From positions 1 through 51,926 of the forward strand of contig VGFR01000004.1 of the NCBI GenBank assembly GCA_016868835.1: a stretch of DNA of 51,926 bases. The letters are read 5' to 3'. The notes under the pieces are model-generated. The model searched no databases. It was not told the origin of the DNA and saw only the letters and a list, made by a program, of their open reading frames with translations. Positions within the stretch are counted from its first letter, which is position 1. Every line of letters starts with the position of its first letter. The translations under genes were made by a program, and so were the position numbers. Positions 17,150 to 25,750 of this stretch are shown here, one piece after another. The DNA comes from Bacteroidota bacterium. Lineage in GTDB: Bacteria; Bacteroidota; Bacteroidia; Flavobacteriales_D; Sanyastnellaceae.

Positions 17150-17925
17150 TACTTTCCTTTAAATTGTGGAGTTCTTTTTTCAAGAAATGCTGCAATTCCT
17201 TCATGATGATCTTCTGTTTTTCCGGCTTTTATTTGCAGTTCTAATTCAAGTTTAAGTTGTTCTTCCAACGTATTATTCCAACCGGCATAAACGGCTTGTT
17301 TGGTGAAGGCTAAAGCTTGAGTGGGCATATCAGCGAGTCGCTGGGCTAACTTCATGGTTTCTTCCATAAATTGTTCATCCGTATAGACTGCATATACCAA
17401 CCCCATTTCTTTGGCCTCTGAAGCACTTAATTTGTCGGCAAGAAGCATTTGAGCCATAGCTCTATGTGTGCCAATGATTTTCGGTAAGAAGTACGTTCCG
17501 CCGCTATCTGGAATTAATCCAATTTTTGTGAAAGCTTGAATGAAACTGGCGTTCTCGTTTGCAACCAAGATGTCACATGCCAAGGCAATGTTCGCTCCGG
17601 CTCCAGCAGCAACACCGTTCACTGCGCAAACAATTGGTATGGGTAAATTGCGCATGGCTTGAATCAAAGGGTTGTACCCTTCTTTCAAAATGCGCTCTAA
17701 ACCAGGACCATTTTTATCTATAGCCTCGCCCAAATCTTGGCCCGCACAAAAAGCTTTACCTTTTCCTGTTAAGACCACACACCGAATATCTGTTCGGTTC
17801 TTTATGTTATTCAAAACTTCTAAAAGTTCTGAAGTCATTTGCCTATTGAAGCTATTGAATTTTTCTTGTCTATCTAATGAGACAACGGCAATGGCCCCTT
17901 CAATTTTAAGTTCTATGGTTGTCAT
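17149..17925 (-). CDS. paaG: Enoyl-CoA hydratase/isomerase family protein, PaaG-like
   Basis: A 258-residue crotonase-fold enzyme. Oxyanion-hole segments appear as KAFCAGQDLGEA and VNGVAAGAGANIALACDI. SFIQAFTKIGLIPDSGGTYFLP carries the Asp used by PaaG-type isomerases in place of the second hydratase Glu. EGYNPLIQAMRNLPIPIV is also PaaG-like. PaaG isomerises the ring-1,2-epoxyphenylacetyl-CoA intermediate in aerobic phenylacetate degradation, but no other paa genes are present here, so another enoyl-CoA isomerisation is possible. It overlaps the BioY-like gene by ATGA and the DUF551 gene by one base. Confidence 0.8.
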   Translation of the reverse strand: MTTIELKIEGAIAVVSLDRQEKFNSFNRQMTSELLEVLNNIKNRTDIRCVVLTGKGKAFCAGQDLGEAIDKNGPGLERILKEGYNPLIQAMRNLPIPIVCAVNGVAAGAGANIALACDILVANENASFIQAFTKIGLIPDSGGTYFLPKIIGTHRAMAQMLLADKLSASEAKEMGLVYAVYTDEQFMEETMKLAQRLADMPTQALAFTKQAVYAGWNNTLEEQLKLELELQIKAGKTEDHHEGIAAFLEKRTPQFKGK

Positions 17926-18554
17926 TGTTGTTCTTGATTGTAATAAGAAGTTCTTCCTTGAGCAATGCGCAGTAGAAATAAAGTGAGTATGGTTCCCATG
18001 GCAATTTTAATTGCTGTTGAGCCCAATTGAACTTTAACAAAAGGCCAAGCCATTTCAGGTTGCAGTCTGTAATAATACATGCTGCTAAATACAAGAATGA
18101 TGGCGTGTCCGAAAGTCCAAAGGAATAAGGTGTAAAGAGATTTGTATTTCGGAATTCTCTTGTGTATGTAACCGGTTAATAAAGCTGATGCCAACATGCC
18201 AAAGAGTTCACCGAGCTCACCGATGTGTTTAATGTCGAGCATAAATAACCCTCCCTTATACTCTTGAAACACAGGCAGGCCCGCAAGTCCCAGACCAATG
18301 TAAATCAAGACACTTGTAAACCCAATTGCCCACCCGAACCAAATTGCACTTCCTACGGCAAAAACAGTTGTCAATGCAAATGGCATATTATACAGTGCAT
18401 AATTCAATGCTTCTTGTCCGGTATCGCTTTGAATAATGGAATTGATGTCCAACACCAGGGGGCCAACTGTGGTCAATAAAATAATGCTTATCAGACATCC
18501 TATGAAAAAGGATAATGTTGGTTTGCTTTTGAAAGGAAGGTATTGCTGAAACAT
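17922..18554 (-). CDS. BioY-like membrane protein (possible ECF biotin transporter S component)
   Basis: A 210-residue protein with about six hydrophobic segments. The middle part, SVLIYIGLGLAGLPVFQEYKGG, resembles the BioY signature LLYLLLGLLGLPVFAGG, and the overall length and helix spacing fit BioY. The downstream GPTGGY motif common in BioY is replaced by LDIKHIGELGE, so the substrate may differ. BioY proteins import biotin, alone or with an EcfT/EcfA module; neither partner is nearby. It lies 2 bp after the M1 peptidase gene and overlaps the paaG-like gene by 4 bp. Confidence 0.5.
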   Translation of the reverse strand: MFQQYLPFKSKPTLSFFIGCLISIILLTTVGPLVLDINSIIQSDTGQEALNYALYNMPFALTTVFAVGSAIWFGWAIGFTSVLIYIGLGLAGLPVFQEYKGGLFMLDIKHIGELGELFGMLASALLTGYIHKRIPKYKSLYTLFLWTFGHAIILVFSSMYYYRLQPEMAWPFVKVQLGSTAIKIAMGTILTLFLLRIAQGRTSYYNQEQQ

Positions 18555-18556
18555 AT

Positions 18557-20359
18557 CTATTTTTTCGGGAATGAATTATTGGAAAGATCAATATCTGCAA
18601 CACCGAGATTGGCGTCGATTATCACCTTTGTAATGGGTTCACTGGTTGTCAAATTCAACGTGTATTTTTTATCGCACCACCGCCATGGCTTGGCAGTTCG
18701 CCAGTCTTCAGGTAAAACGCCTTTGTTCTTTACACCTCGCATCAATTCAAATGGAATGTAGTAAACACATGATTTTCCGTTCTGAAACTGAATCGTTACC
18801 TCACATGGCATGGGCATGTCTCCAATTCGATCCAATACAATGCTTAGTTTTTGTTTGGTTTGTATGACTGTGTCTACTGCGTAATCAATGGTCTTTGTGG
18901 TTTTTACAAAATACTCATCATACCAATCCATTACCAACCCACTTTCTTTTTCAGCAATGCGAATGAAGTCACCCGAAGTAGGATGCTTGAAAGACCAGTT
19001 GTTGAAATAAGAAAGCATAACATTCTTGAATACATCTTCTCCTACAATGGTTCTCACCTGATGCAAATAAGTTTCTCCTTTGCTATATGCAGCAAGACTG
19101 TAAGCATAATTTGTTTTGAAATGGTCTGCGTGAGTGGTTAAAGGCTCCTCCATTCCTGACTGGGCGAGATTAACGTATCCACTCACACCGTCTTCATGAT
19201 GCGGTTCGGCAGATGTTGGAAAAAGTCTATTCATCACTTCAGTAGAAGCATAACTTGTGAAGCCTTCGTCCATCCATGCATAAAGGCTCTCATTGGTACC
19301 CAATAAACCTTGAAACCAAGAGTGAGCTCCTTCATGAACACCTACACCAACCAAACTTGGTAATTTTCTATTTCCGGTAATCAGTGTTGCCATCGGATAT
19401 TCCATTCCACCATCACCACCTTGAATAAAATTGTAAACCGGGTATGGATATTTTCCATAATTGCTGCTCAGTATCTCAAAAGCTTGTGTCAGCAGTTGAG
19501 TTGCTTGTTTCCACGTCTCTGCATAAGGTTGATTCCCTTGGAAATAAAATTTCAAAAGTGGTCCGTCTTTAACTTGACTGCTGATTACCTCATAATCAGG
19601 ATCGGCAGCCCAGACAAAGTCATGAACGTTTTCAGCTTTAAATTTCCAAGTGTTGGTTCTGAATTTTTTCATTTCCTTTTCTACTGCGCATTCATTTTCA
19701 TTGAGTAATATTCCACCACCTGCAACAACATAATTCGCGGGCAATGTAATTGAAACTTGAAAATCGCCCCACACTCCGTAAAACTCTCTCCCTACGTATG
19801 GATTTGGATGCCAACCATCGGTGTCGAACTCACATAATTTCGGATACCATTGACTCATGCTATATTCAATACCCTCAGCATTGTTCCTTCCACTGCGTCT
19901 GATTTGAATGGGTACTTGACCTGAAAAGTCAAATTCAATGGTGGCCTTTTCAGTAATGCCTTTTTCTACCCGCACATGTAAAATAGTGCCCTGTTCCTCT
20001 GCTTCACATGGAATTCCATTGACAAGTATGTTTGTGACATGCATGTGCCCTTCCTCAGCGGCATTCAATTTTGAAATTCGGTCACCCACGCGACGATCAG
20101 GATCTTGAACAGTTCTCGAAAAAACATCCATTTCACTGTTGGGTTGAAAGGCGTTGTTATACAAGTGGAAGTACAATTCATACAACACCTCATTGCTGTT
20201 GTTCGTGTATTCAAGAACGGTTTTACCCGTGAAGCTGTGTTTGTCCGTATTTAAAAGAATATTGATATTGTAATTGACACGTTGTTGCCAATATCCGTCT
20301 TTTGCCATGAGTTGGCTCCACAATAAAAGCGCCGTCAGGAGAAAAATATATTTTTTCAT
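18557..20359 (-). CDS. Secreted M1-family metallopeptidase
   Basis: A 600-residue protein with a signal peptide (KKYIFLLTALLLWSQLMAK). The M1 beta-sandwich domain starts at YWQQRVNYNINI. The substrate motif is GGDGGMEYPM. The zinc site is HEGAHSWFQGLLG (about 343) with the third ligand Glu 18 residues further, in AWMDEGFTSY. HEGAH replaces the commoner HExxHxW form HELAH, as in a Bacteroidota subfamily. It probably removes N-terminal residues from peptides in the periplasm or outside the cell. The ATG before KKYIF was used; the longer reading overlaps kdsC coding sequence. Gaps of 2 bp on both sides place it firmly in the operon. Confidence 0.88.
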   Translation of the reverse strand: MKKYIFLLTALLLWSQLMAKDGYWQQRVNYNINILLNTDKHSFTGKTVLEYTNNSNEVLYELYFHLYNNAFQPNSEMDVFSRTVQDPDRRVGDRISKLNAAEEGHMHVTNILVNGIPCEAEEQGTILHVRVEKGITEKATIEFDFSGQVPIQIRRSGRNNAEGIEYSMSQWYPKLCEFDTDGWHPNPYVGREFYGVWGDFQVSITLPANYVVAGGGILLNENECAVEKEMKKFRTNTWKFKAENVHDFVWAADPDYEVISSQVKDGPLLKFYFQGNQPYAETWKQATQLLTQAFEILSSNYGKYPYPVYNFIQGGDGGMEYPMATLITGNRKLPSLVGVGVHEGAHSWFQGLLGTNESLYAWMDEGFTSYASTEVMNRLFPTSAEPHHEDGVSGYVNLAQSGMEEPLTTHADHFKTNYAYSLAAYSKGETYLHQVRTIVGEDVFKNVMLSYFNNWSFKHPTSGDFIRIAEKESGLVMDWYDEYFVKTTKTIDYAVDTVIQTKQKLSIVLDRIGDMPMPCEVTIQFQNGKSCVYYIPFELMRGVKNKGVLPEDWRTAKPWRWCDKKYTLNLTTSEPITKVIIDANLGVADIDLSNNSFPKK

Positions 20360-20361
20360 AA

Positions 20362-20880
20362 TTACCAAATTAATGCTTCGTCTTTTAACCAATGTCCTTG
20401 CAATTTTAATGATTGTTCTAGAATGTCTCGAACGCAACCTTCGCCACCGTTCTTATTTGAAATGTAAACGCTAGCGGCTTTTACTTCTGGAGCGGCATCA
20501 GCCGGGCAACATGAAAGTGCAACACGTTGAAGTAAAGGAAGATCTGGAATGTCATCTCCCATGTAACAAACGTCATGGTCTTCAAATGACCATTTTGCTT
20601 TGAGCTTTTCGTAGACTTCTTTTTTATTTGCTGAACCCAAATTCACTTCGGTTACACCTAACTTTTCAAATCGTGTGCGAACAGCTTCTGATTTTCCTCC
20701 TGAAATAACTGCAATTTGATATCCGCATTTAACGGCCAATTGAACGGCATATCCATCCCTAACATTGGCAGTTCGCATTTGCTCTCCGTCTGTAGTTAGC
20801 CAAACCGTATTGTCGGTGAAAACTCCATCGACATCGAAAATGTAAATTTTTATTTTGCCTAGCAGTTCTTTATAGTTCAT
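20362..20880 (-). CDS. kdsC: KdsC-like HAD phosphatase (3-deoxy-D-manno-octulosonate 8-phosphate phosphatase family)
   Basis: A 172-residue C0-type HAD hydrolase. Motif I is IYIFDVDGVFTDN (nucleophile DxD), motif II lies in VISGGKSEAVRTR with the conserved Lys nearby, and motif IV is YMGDDIPDLPLL. KdsC removes phosphate from KDO 8-phosphate on the path to the lipopolysaccharide core sugar KDO. Small HADs of this type also act on N-acylneuraminate 9-phosphate, so specificity is inferred from the family. The ATG at 20880 overlaps the end of the DUF2520 gene by 11 bp. Longer readings only extend into that gene. Confidence 0.82.
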   Translation of the reverse strand: MNYKELLGKIKIYIFDVDGVFTDNTVWLTTDGEQMRTANVRDGYAVQLAVKCGYQIAVISGGKSEAVRTRFEKLGVTEVNLGSANKKEVYEKLKAKWSFEDHDVCYMGDDIPDLPLLQRVALSCCPADAAPEVKAASVYISNKNGGEGCVRDILEQSLKLQGHWLKDEALIW

Positions 20881-21625
20881 TTGAATTGTTGTAAGTGTCT
20901 TGTATTTGCTTCGAGATGAGCGTATATAAATCTTGCAGTTCTGGGTGATGCTGAAGCAAGAATTGATGCAGTTGCATGGTATTCTCATCTTTACGTTTCG
21001 CTGGACCCGTTTGAATGCTGCTCGCAGAATTTGATTCCAACAATTCAATGTGTGCCTTCAACATGGGGAGAAGTAAATTTTCAGACAAGCCAGCACGCCT
21101 CAAAAGATTTTGTGAAATGGATTGCATGTAATTTGAAAAATTGTTGCTGAAAACGGCTGCCAAGTGCGCCACTTGACGTTGTTCAGTAGTAGCAAGCATC
21201 CAGATACCCCAAACGGGTTTCAATATGGCTTCTAGGTAGGTCTGCATTTCAGGCGTAGATGACTCAAATAAAATTGGAATCTTCTTGTAGTCAATGCTTG
21301 TTCCTTGTGTAAGTGTTTGGCAAGGCCAACAAACTGCTCTATTCGTTTGCTTCAAAGACGTCAACGAGGTTGCACCTGAAAAGTGAACTGCAAATACTTC
21401 TTCAGGTAGTTGTGCACTTACTAGAGCAATTTGATTATCAGGCACAGCAAGTAAAACCATATGGAATCTACCGTTCACCAGGTCATTCATATCCGTGGTA
21501 GAAAGCCACGGACTACTTGGGTTCCGTTCGGTGACCAAATGCAAGTCTATTCTATATCCCGCATTGCGTATGGCGTGACTTAAGTGCCACGCAAGATTTC
21601 CATTACCAATAAGTGCAATTCGCAT
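20870..21625 (-). CDS. Rossmann-fold plus DUF2520 protein
   Basis: A 251-residue protein. The start RIALIGNGNLAWHLSHAIRNAGYRIDL is a Rossmann dinucleotide-binding fold with a GxGNxA loop. MVLLAVPDNQIALV and VFAVHFSGATSL follow, as in F420/NADP-dependent reductase-like proteins. The C-terminal half (about 120-250) is the all-helical DUF2520 domain with HLAAVFSNNFSNYM. In Bacteroidota this gene is regularly next to a KdsC-like gene, as here. The reaction is unknown. The ATG at 21625 starts the core exactly, and a -7-like TATCTTCG sits 7 bp upstream, so this is probably the first gene of the 13-gene operon. Confidence 0.82.
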   Translation of the reverse strand: MRIALIGNGNLAWHLSHAIRNAGYRIDLHLVTERNPSSPWLSTTDMNDLVNGRFHMVLLAVPDNQIALVSAQLPEEVFAVHFSGATSLTSLKQTNRAVCWPCQTLTQGTSIDYKKIPILFESSTPEMQTYLEAILKPVWGIWMLATTEQRQVAHLAAVFSNNFSNYMQSISQNLLRRAGLSENLLLPMLKAHIELLESNSASSIQTGPAKRKDENTMQLHQFLLQHHPELQDLYTLISKQIQDTYNNSNEL

Positions 21626-21632
21626 ACGTGTG

Positions 21633-21640
21633 CGAAGATA
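21633..21640 (-). promoter_or_regulatory. -7-like promoter element of the 13-gene operon
   Basis: TATCTTCG on the minus strand is one base from the consensus TAnnTTTG and sits 7 bp before the first ATG of the run ending at 7827. The same TTCG variant recurs before several other genes in the window. Confidence 0.4.
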
Positions 21641-21653
21641 CACCGAAGAAGCA

Positions 21654-21661
21654 TACCTTTG
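21654..21661 (+). promoter_or_regulatory. -7 promoter element of the RlmI-like methyltransferase
   Basis: TACCTTTG is a perfect TAnnTTTG match ending 5 bp before the ATG. It is divergent from the operon promoter, with 13 bp between the two elements. A leaderless transcript is predicted. Confidence 0.55.
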
Positions 21662-21666
21662 TAGTT

Positions 21667-22554
21667 ATGCAATTATCGGTTTTATTAGATACGCCAACAC
21701 GTTGGAAAGAGTATGAGCTCTTAGATTGTGGAGATTTTGAAAAGCTTGAGCGCTTTGGGGAATTCGTAACCATTCGCCCTGAACCCCAAGCGGTTTGGCC
21801 AAAGAAATGGTCAGATCAAGATTGGAAAACGCAAGCGCATGTTCGATTCGTTCAAAAAGGAAGCAACAGCGGCGAATGGCAAAAACTGAAGAAAATGCCC
21901 GATCAATGGAAGATCAAATATCAACTTCCGAACAATGCCAATATGACCATGAGATTGGGTATGACTTCATTCAAGCATGTTGGAATCTTTCCAGAACAAG
22001 CAGCGAATTGGGATTTTAGTGTAAATGTTCTGGGTAATATGAAAACGCCCAAGCCCAAAGTGCTTAATCTGTTTGCCTACACTGGCGGTGCCTCAGTAGC
22101 ATGTGCATTGGAACGAGCCGACGTGACTCATGTTGATAGCATTAAGCAGGTTGTGACCTGGGCAAATGAAAATGCGCAGCTTTCGGGAAATGTAAACGTA
22201 CGTTGGATGGTAGAAGATGCATTGAAGTTTGTTCAACGTGAGGTGAGAAGAGGGAATAAATACAACGGAATAATTTTAGATCCCCCCGCTTTTGGTCATG
22301 GACCAAAAGGAGAAAAATGGAAGTTAGAAGAACAAATTTCTGAACTGCTGCATGGGGTATTGCAATTGCTCGATGATCAAGAACATTTTTTAGTTCTAAA
22401 TGCATACAGCCTTGGACTTTCACCTCTCATTGTAGAGAATTTGTTACGTCCGTTTGCGGGGAAAAACTTAACAATTGGCGAACTTTATTTGTCAGGAAAA
22501 AGCGGAGTCGTTCTCCCTTTAGGTGTTTTTGGACGAATTCAAAAATTGAAGTAA
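21667..22554 (+). CDS. Class I SAM-dependent methyltransferase, RlmI/RlmK-like
   Basis: A 295-residue protein of the family of 23S rRNA cytosine/guanine methyltransferases. The N-terminal part is a small beta domain (VTIRPEPQAVWPKKWSDQDW). The Rossmann-like catalytic domain has motif I VLNLFAYTGGASVACALERAD, then VDSIKQVVTWANENAQLSG and motif IV IILDPPAFGHGPKGEKWKL. The target nucleotide cannot be assigned. The PUA domain of full RlmI is missing, so it is a shortened relative. The ATG at 21667 was chosen over an upstream in-frame ATG at 21613 that lies inside the divergent gene. The stop overlaps the next gene in TAATG. Confidence 0.82.
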   Translation: MQLSVLLDTPTRWKEYELLDCGDFEKLERFGEFVTIRPEPQAVWPKKWSDQDWKTQAHVRFVQKGSNSGEWQKLKKMPDQWKIKYQLPNNANMTMRLGMTSFKHVGIFPEQAANWDFSVNVLGNMKTPKPKVLNLFAYTGGASVACALERADVTHVDSIKQVVTWANENAQLSGNVNVRWMVEDALKFVQREVRRGNKYNGIILDPPAFGHGPKGEKWKLEEQISELLHGVLQLLDDQEHFLVLNAYSLGLSPLIVENLLRPFAGKNLTIGELYLSGKSGVVLPLGVFGRIQKLK

Positions 22555-24416
22555 TGCAACGCGCACTTGTGCTTCTTATCATACCCTTATTCTTGTGGTC
22601 TTGCAGCAATCAAAAAGAAACAACTCACTCCGTACCTCCTATGAAATCTTCTGCTCTTTCTTTTGATCCGCACTCTGCGGCTCAATCCAATGCCATTGTA
22701 AAACACTTGAATTGGACTGCAAAGGTTGATACCGAACTTGAAATGATTTTTGCAACGGCTAACTACACCATTCAAACGAAACCGGATGCTGAAGAAATTG
22801 TTTTGGATACCAAAAATTTAAATATTGGAGAGGTTCGTGTCGATGGGAAAAAAGTGAAGTTTACCTTGGGTGAAAATGTTCCCTATTTGGGAAGAGCATT
22901 GCACATTCCAATTGAATCTTCTTCGAAAGAAATAGAGATTGAATATGTTACAGAAGCCAATGCAGAAGCCTTGTTGTGGGTGAAAACAGAAGGACAGGCG
23001 CCATTCATGTTTTCCCAATCACAGGCGATTCTGGCGCGAACGTGGTTGCCTTGTCAAGATAGCCCCTCCATTCGTTTTACATACAGCGCAGATGTTACCG
23101 TTCCCGAAGGCTTGATTGCTCTGATGTCTGCAGAGAATCCACAGCAAAAATCGGAGTCGGGTAAATATCATTTTGAAATGAAGCAGCCTATTCCTGCTTA
23201 TTTATTTGCTTTGGCAGTTGGAGATTTGTCCTTTAAATCACTCGATGAAAGAACAGGTGTATATGCAACTTCAGAAGTCTTAGATTTTGCTCATGCAGAA
23301 TTTCAAGACATGCCCAACATGGTGAATGTTGCCGAAGAATTGTATGGAGCCTACGCATGGGAGCGCTATGATGTTCTTGTGCTGCCTGGTGCATTTCCGT
23401 TCGGAGGAATGGAAAATCCGCGATTAACTTTTGCCACACCAACAATCTTAGCTGGAGATAAATCGCTGGTTTCACTCATTGCGCATGAACTCGCTCACAG
23501 TTGGAGCGGTAATTTGGTCACCAACGCTACCTGGAACGACTTCTGGCTGAATGAAGGATTCACGGTCTATTTCGAACAACGCATCATGGAATCATTGTAC
23601 GGAAAGTCGAAAGCTGAAATGCTGGCTACGCTTGCGCGTCAAGACTTGAATGCTACCCTTGCAGAGCTTCCAGCGGAAGATACCCACTTGAAACTGGCCT
23701 TGGAAAACAGAAATCCAGACGATGGAATGAATGACATCGCTTACAATAAAGGATATTTCTTCTTGCGCACCATCGAAGAAAAAGTTGGAAGAGAAAAATT
23801 CGATGCGTTTTTGAAAAATTATTTTCAATCACATGCTTTCGGTGTAATGACCACTGAAGGATTTATTGATATTTTAACATCAGAACTTCTTAACACAGAA
23901 GAGGCTGAAGTTATCGGTTTGGAAAAATGGATTTACTCGCCAGGTCTTCCCTCAAATACCGCAACTGTGGAATCAGGGGAATTGAATAAGGTAGATGCCC
24001 TTCGTTTAATGTGGGAAGGTGAAGAAATTCAAAACAATGATTTGCCTTGGAACAATTGGAGCTATCAAGAACGGTATCGATTTTTGTCAAACGTGAATTT
24101 CAATTTGTCGTTGAGTAAAATTCAGTCCTTGGATGCGGATTTTCATATTTCCAAAATTGGAAATTCAGAAGTTTTGTTTGCGTGGTTCATGTTGTCTATT
24201 CAAGCAAAAAACGAAGCAGTATTCGCAGATTTAGCTCAATTCTTGGAAAAGGTTGGAAGAAGGAAATTTGTTGCTCCTTTGTTTGAAGCGTTGGTTATAA
24301 GCGGATACAAGTCAGTTGCTGTAAATATCTATCTGCATACCAGACCATTTTATCACAGCGTTACTCAAAATACAGTAGATGAGCTGCTCGAGTGGGGTAT
24401 TGAAGAAAGGAAATAA
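22554..24416 (+). CDS. Lipoprotein M1 aminopeptidase, leukotriene-A4-hydrolase type
   Basis: A 620-residue M1 peptidase with a lipobox (LFLWSC, Cys17), so it is probably anchored in a periplasm-facing membrane leaflet or on the surface. The beta domain contains ARTWLPCQDSPSIRFTYSADV, a marker of the LTA4-hydrolase subfamily. The peptide-binding motif is FGGMENPRLTFATPT (about 283), and the zinc site is HELAHSWSGNLV (about 310) with Glu in WLNEGFTVYFE. The C-terminal helical repeat domain (about 460-620) completes the LTA4H architecture. It should release N-terminal residues from short peptides. The start overlaps the methyltransferase stop by one base. Confidence 0.9.
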   Translation: MQRALVLLIIPLFLWSCSNQKETTHSVPPMKSSALSFDPHSAAQSNAIVKHLNWTAKVDTELEMIFATANYTIQTKPDAEEIVLDTKNLNIGEVRVDGKKVKFTLGENVPYLGRALHIPIESSSKEIEIEYVTEANAEALLWVKTEGQAPFMFSQSQAILARTWLPCQDSPSIRFTYSADVTVPEGLIALMSAENPQQKSESGKYHFEMKQPIPAYLFALAVGDLSFKSLDERTGVYATSEVLDFAHAEFQDMPNMVNVAEELYGAYAWERYDVLVLPGAFPFGGMENPRLTFATPTILAGDKSLVSLIAHELAHSWSGNLVTNATWNDFWLNEGFTVYFEQRIMESLYGKSKAEMLATLARQDLNATLAELPAEDTHLKLALENRNPDDGMNDIAYNKGYFFLRTIEEKVGREKFDAFLKNYFQSHAFGVMTTEGFIDILTSELLNTEEAEVIGLEKWIYSPGLPSNTATVESGELNKVDALRLMWEGEEIQNNDLPWNNWSYQERYRFLSNVNFNLSLSKIQSLDADFHISKIGNSEVLFAWFMLSIQAKNEAVFADLAQFLEKVGRRKFVAPLFEALVISGYKSVAVNIYLHTRPFYHSVTQNTVDELLEWGIEERK

Positions 24417-24466
24417 TTGCAATTTTTTTGATAGTACAGTGTTTCACTGACCCCGATATTTAGGGC

Positions 24467-25750
24467 ATGATCCGAGTAGTAATCATAATGCTTTGTTTCG
24501 TTGCAGTTAACTTGAAGGCTCAGGTGAAATCTGTGGTGGTTGAAAGCGAAATAAGGCAGCCCATACAAGGTGTTTTGGTTGAATGGGGAAATAAGAAAAA
24601 AGCCACTGTTAGTGATCAGCAAGGAAGAATAGAAATAGCACAAAGCAAGTCGGGGTATATCATCCAATCCATTGGATTCGAGTCGCAAAACTTGACTGTT
24701 CTACCCGATACTATTTTTCTAATTCAATCCATTTATGCGCTACCTAGTATTTCTGTTTCGAGTGCTCCTGACTCTGTATTTGGACACAAGCAATACCATG
24801 TTGCGGACTTTGTATTTTGGAATAATCAATTGACCATGCTCTTGTACGAGCATGAAAAGTATTTTAAAAAGTCAACCGAGGGAAGAGAATTATGGGAGGG
24901 GGCGTGGATTGCACAAATGAATGAAAAAGGTAAAATCACTTTTTCTTTTGCCATTTCAGAACCCGCTGAACGATTGCACTTGAGTCCAACAGGTGAGTGC
25001 TATTTGCTGACAGAGAATCATGTTTTTCAATTGGTGAATGAGCCTTCAAAAAATCTTGTTCTCGTCTCATCTGAGTTTTTTCGCGAACAAGTTTTACCCA
25101 TTAGCGGTAGTGTGGGTAACAAGATCATCTTTCAAACCTTTACGGAAGATTTTCCGGAATATGCCTACTACTTCTATGAAAAGGGAAAGGAGAGCGCTCA
25201 ATTGGTAGAACAAGTGGCAGACTCCATGACTTTGGAGTTGTTTAAGTCACAATACAAATATTTACCAGGCTACAAGAAAAAAGAAGCGTTGCAAATTCAA
25301 CTCGACACCGGCATCCCGAAAGAAATTGTTGGAGGTTATATGACAGGTTTTCAGCATGATTTGTATTATCATGATCCCAAAGCAATCGCTGTTCAACTGA
25401 AATCGTCTTGGGAAATTTATAACTTCTCTCAAAGCAGAAAAACAACAGTTGATTCAGTGGGTCAGATTGTCACCACGGATTTCAATGCTGATTTGATTGA
25501 GTTGGAAAAGAAACATGAGGTCGTTTCCATTCAGAAAATGTCTAATGGAAATCTAATTTTTATTGTGAAAGGAAAGAACGGATATGTAGATCTGTTTCAA
25601 TCTAACTCAGTAACGGGCAAGCTTGAAAAGATGAAGACTTTGTATTGGAACTACACGAAACACGTAACTGTTCACCAGAGTAAAGTCTATTATCTCTACC
25701 GGCCTTTCGAAAGTAGAGAAACGTGGTATATCTACTCAGAAAAACTTTAA
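24467..25750 (+). CDS. Secreted protein of unknown function with a carboxypeptidase-regulatory-like N-terminus
   Basis: A 427-residue protein with a signal peptide (IRVVIIMLCFVAVNLKAQ). Residues about 22-90 (VVVESEIRQPIQGVLVEWG, then ATVSDQQGRIEIAQSKSGY and QSIGFESQNLTVL) resemble the CarboxypepD_reg-like beta-sandwich found at the front of many Bacteroidota outer-membrane proteins. The rest contains repeated short strand-like segments (FVFWNNQLTMLLYE; LSPTGECYLLTENHVFQLV; SNGNLIFIVKGKNGYVDLF) suggestive of a beta-propeller, but I cannot count blades with confidence. There is no T9SS C-terminal domain and no TonB plug or barrel. The stop shares TTAA with convergent ilvE. Function unknown. Confidence 0.7.
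   Translation: MIRVVIIMLCFVAVNLKAQVKSVVVESEIRQPIQGVLVEWGNKKKATVSDQQGRIEIAQSKSGYIIQSIGFESQNLTVLPDTIFLIQSIYALPSISVSSAPDSVFGHKQYHVADFVFWNNQLTMLLYEHEKYFKKSTEGRELWEGAWIAQMNEKGKITFSFAISEPAERLHLSPTGECYLLTENHVFQLVNEPSKNLVLVSSEFFREQVLPISGSVGNKIIFQTFTEDFPEYAYYFYEKGKESAQLVEQVADSMTLELFKSQYKYLPGYKKKEALQIQLDTGIPKEIVGGYMTGFQHDLYYHDPKAIAVQLKSSWEIYNFSQSRKTTVDSVGQIVTTDFNADLIELEKKHEVVSIQKMSNGNLIFIVKGKNGYVDLFQSNSVTGKLEKMKTLYWNYTKHVTVHQSKVYYLYRPFESRETWYIYSEKL

Noticed and set aside
17149-17925. Complete phenylacetate degradation cluster around the paaG-like gene
   Set aside because: No paaA-E, paaK, paaZ or other pathway gene is present; only the single isomerase-like gene is found.
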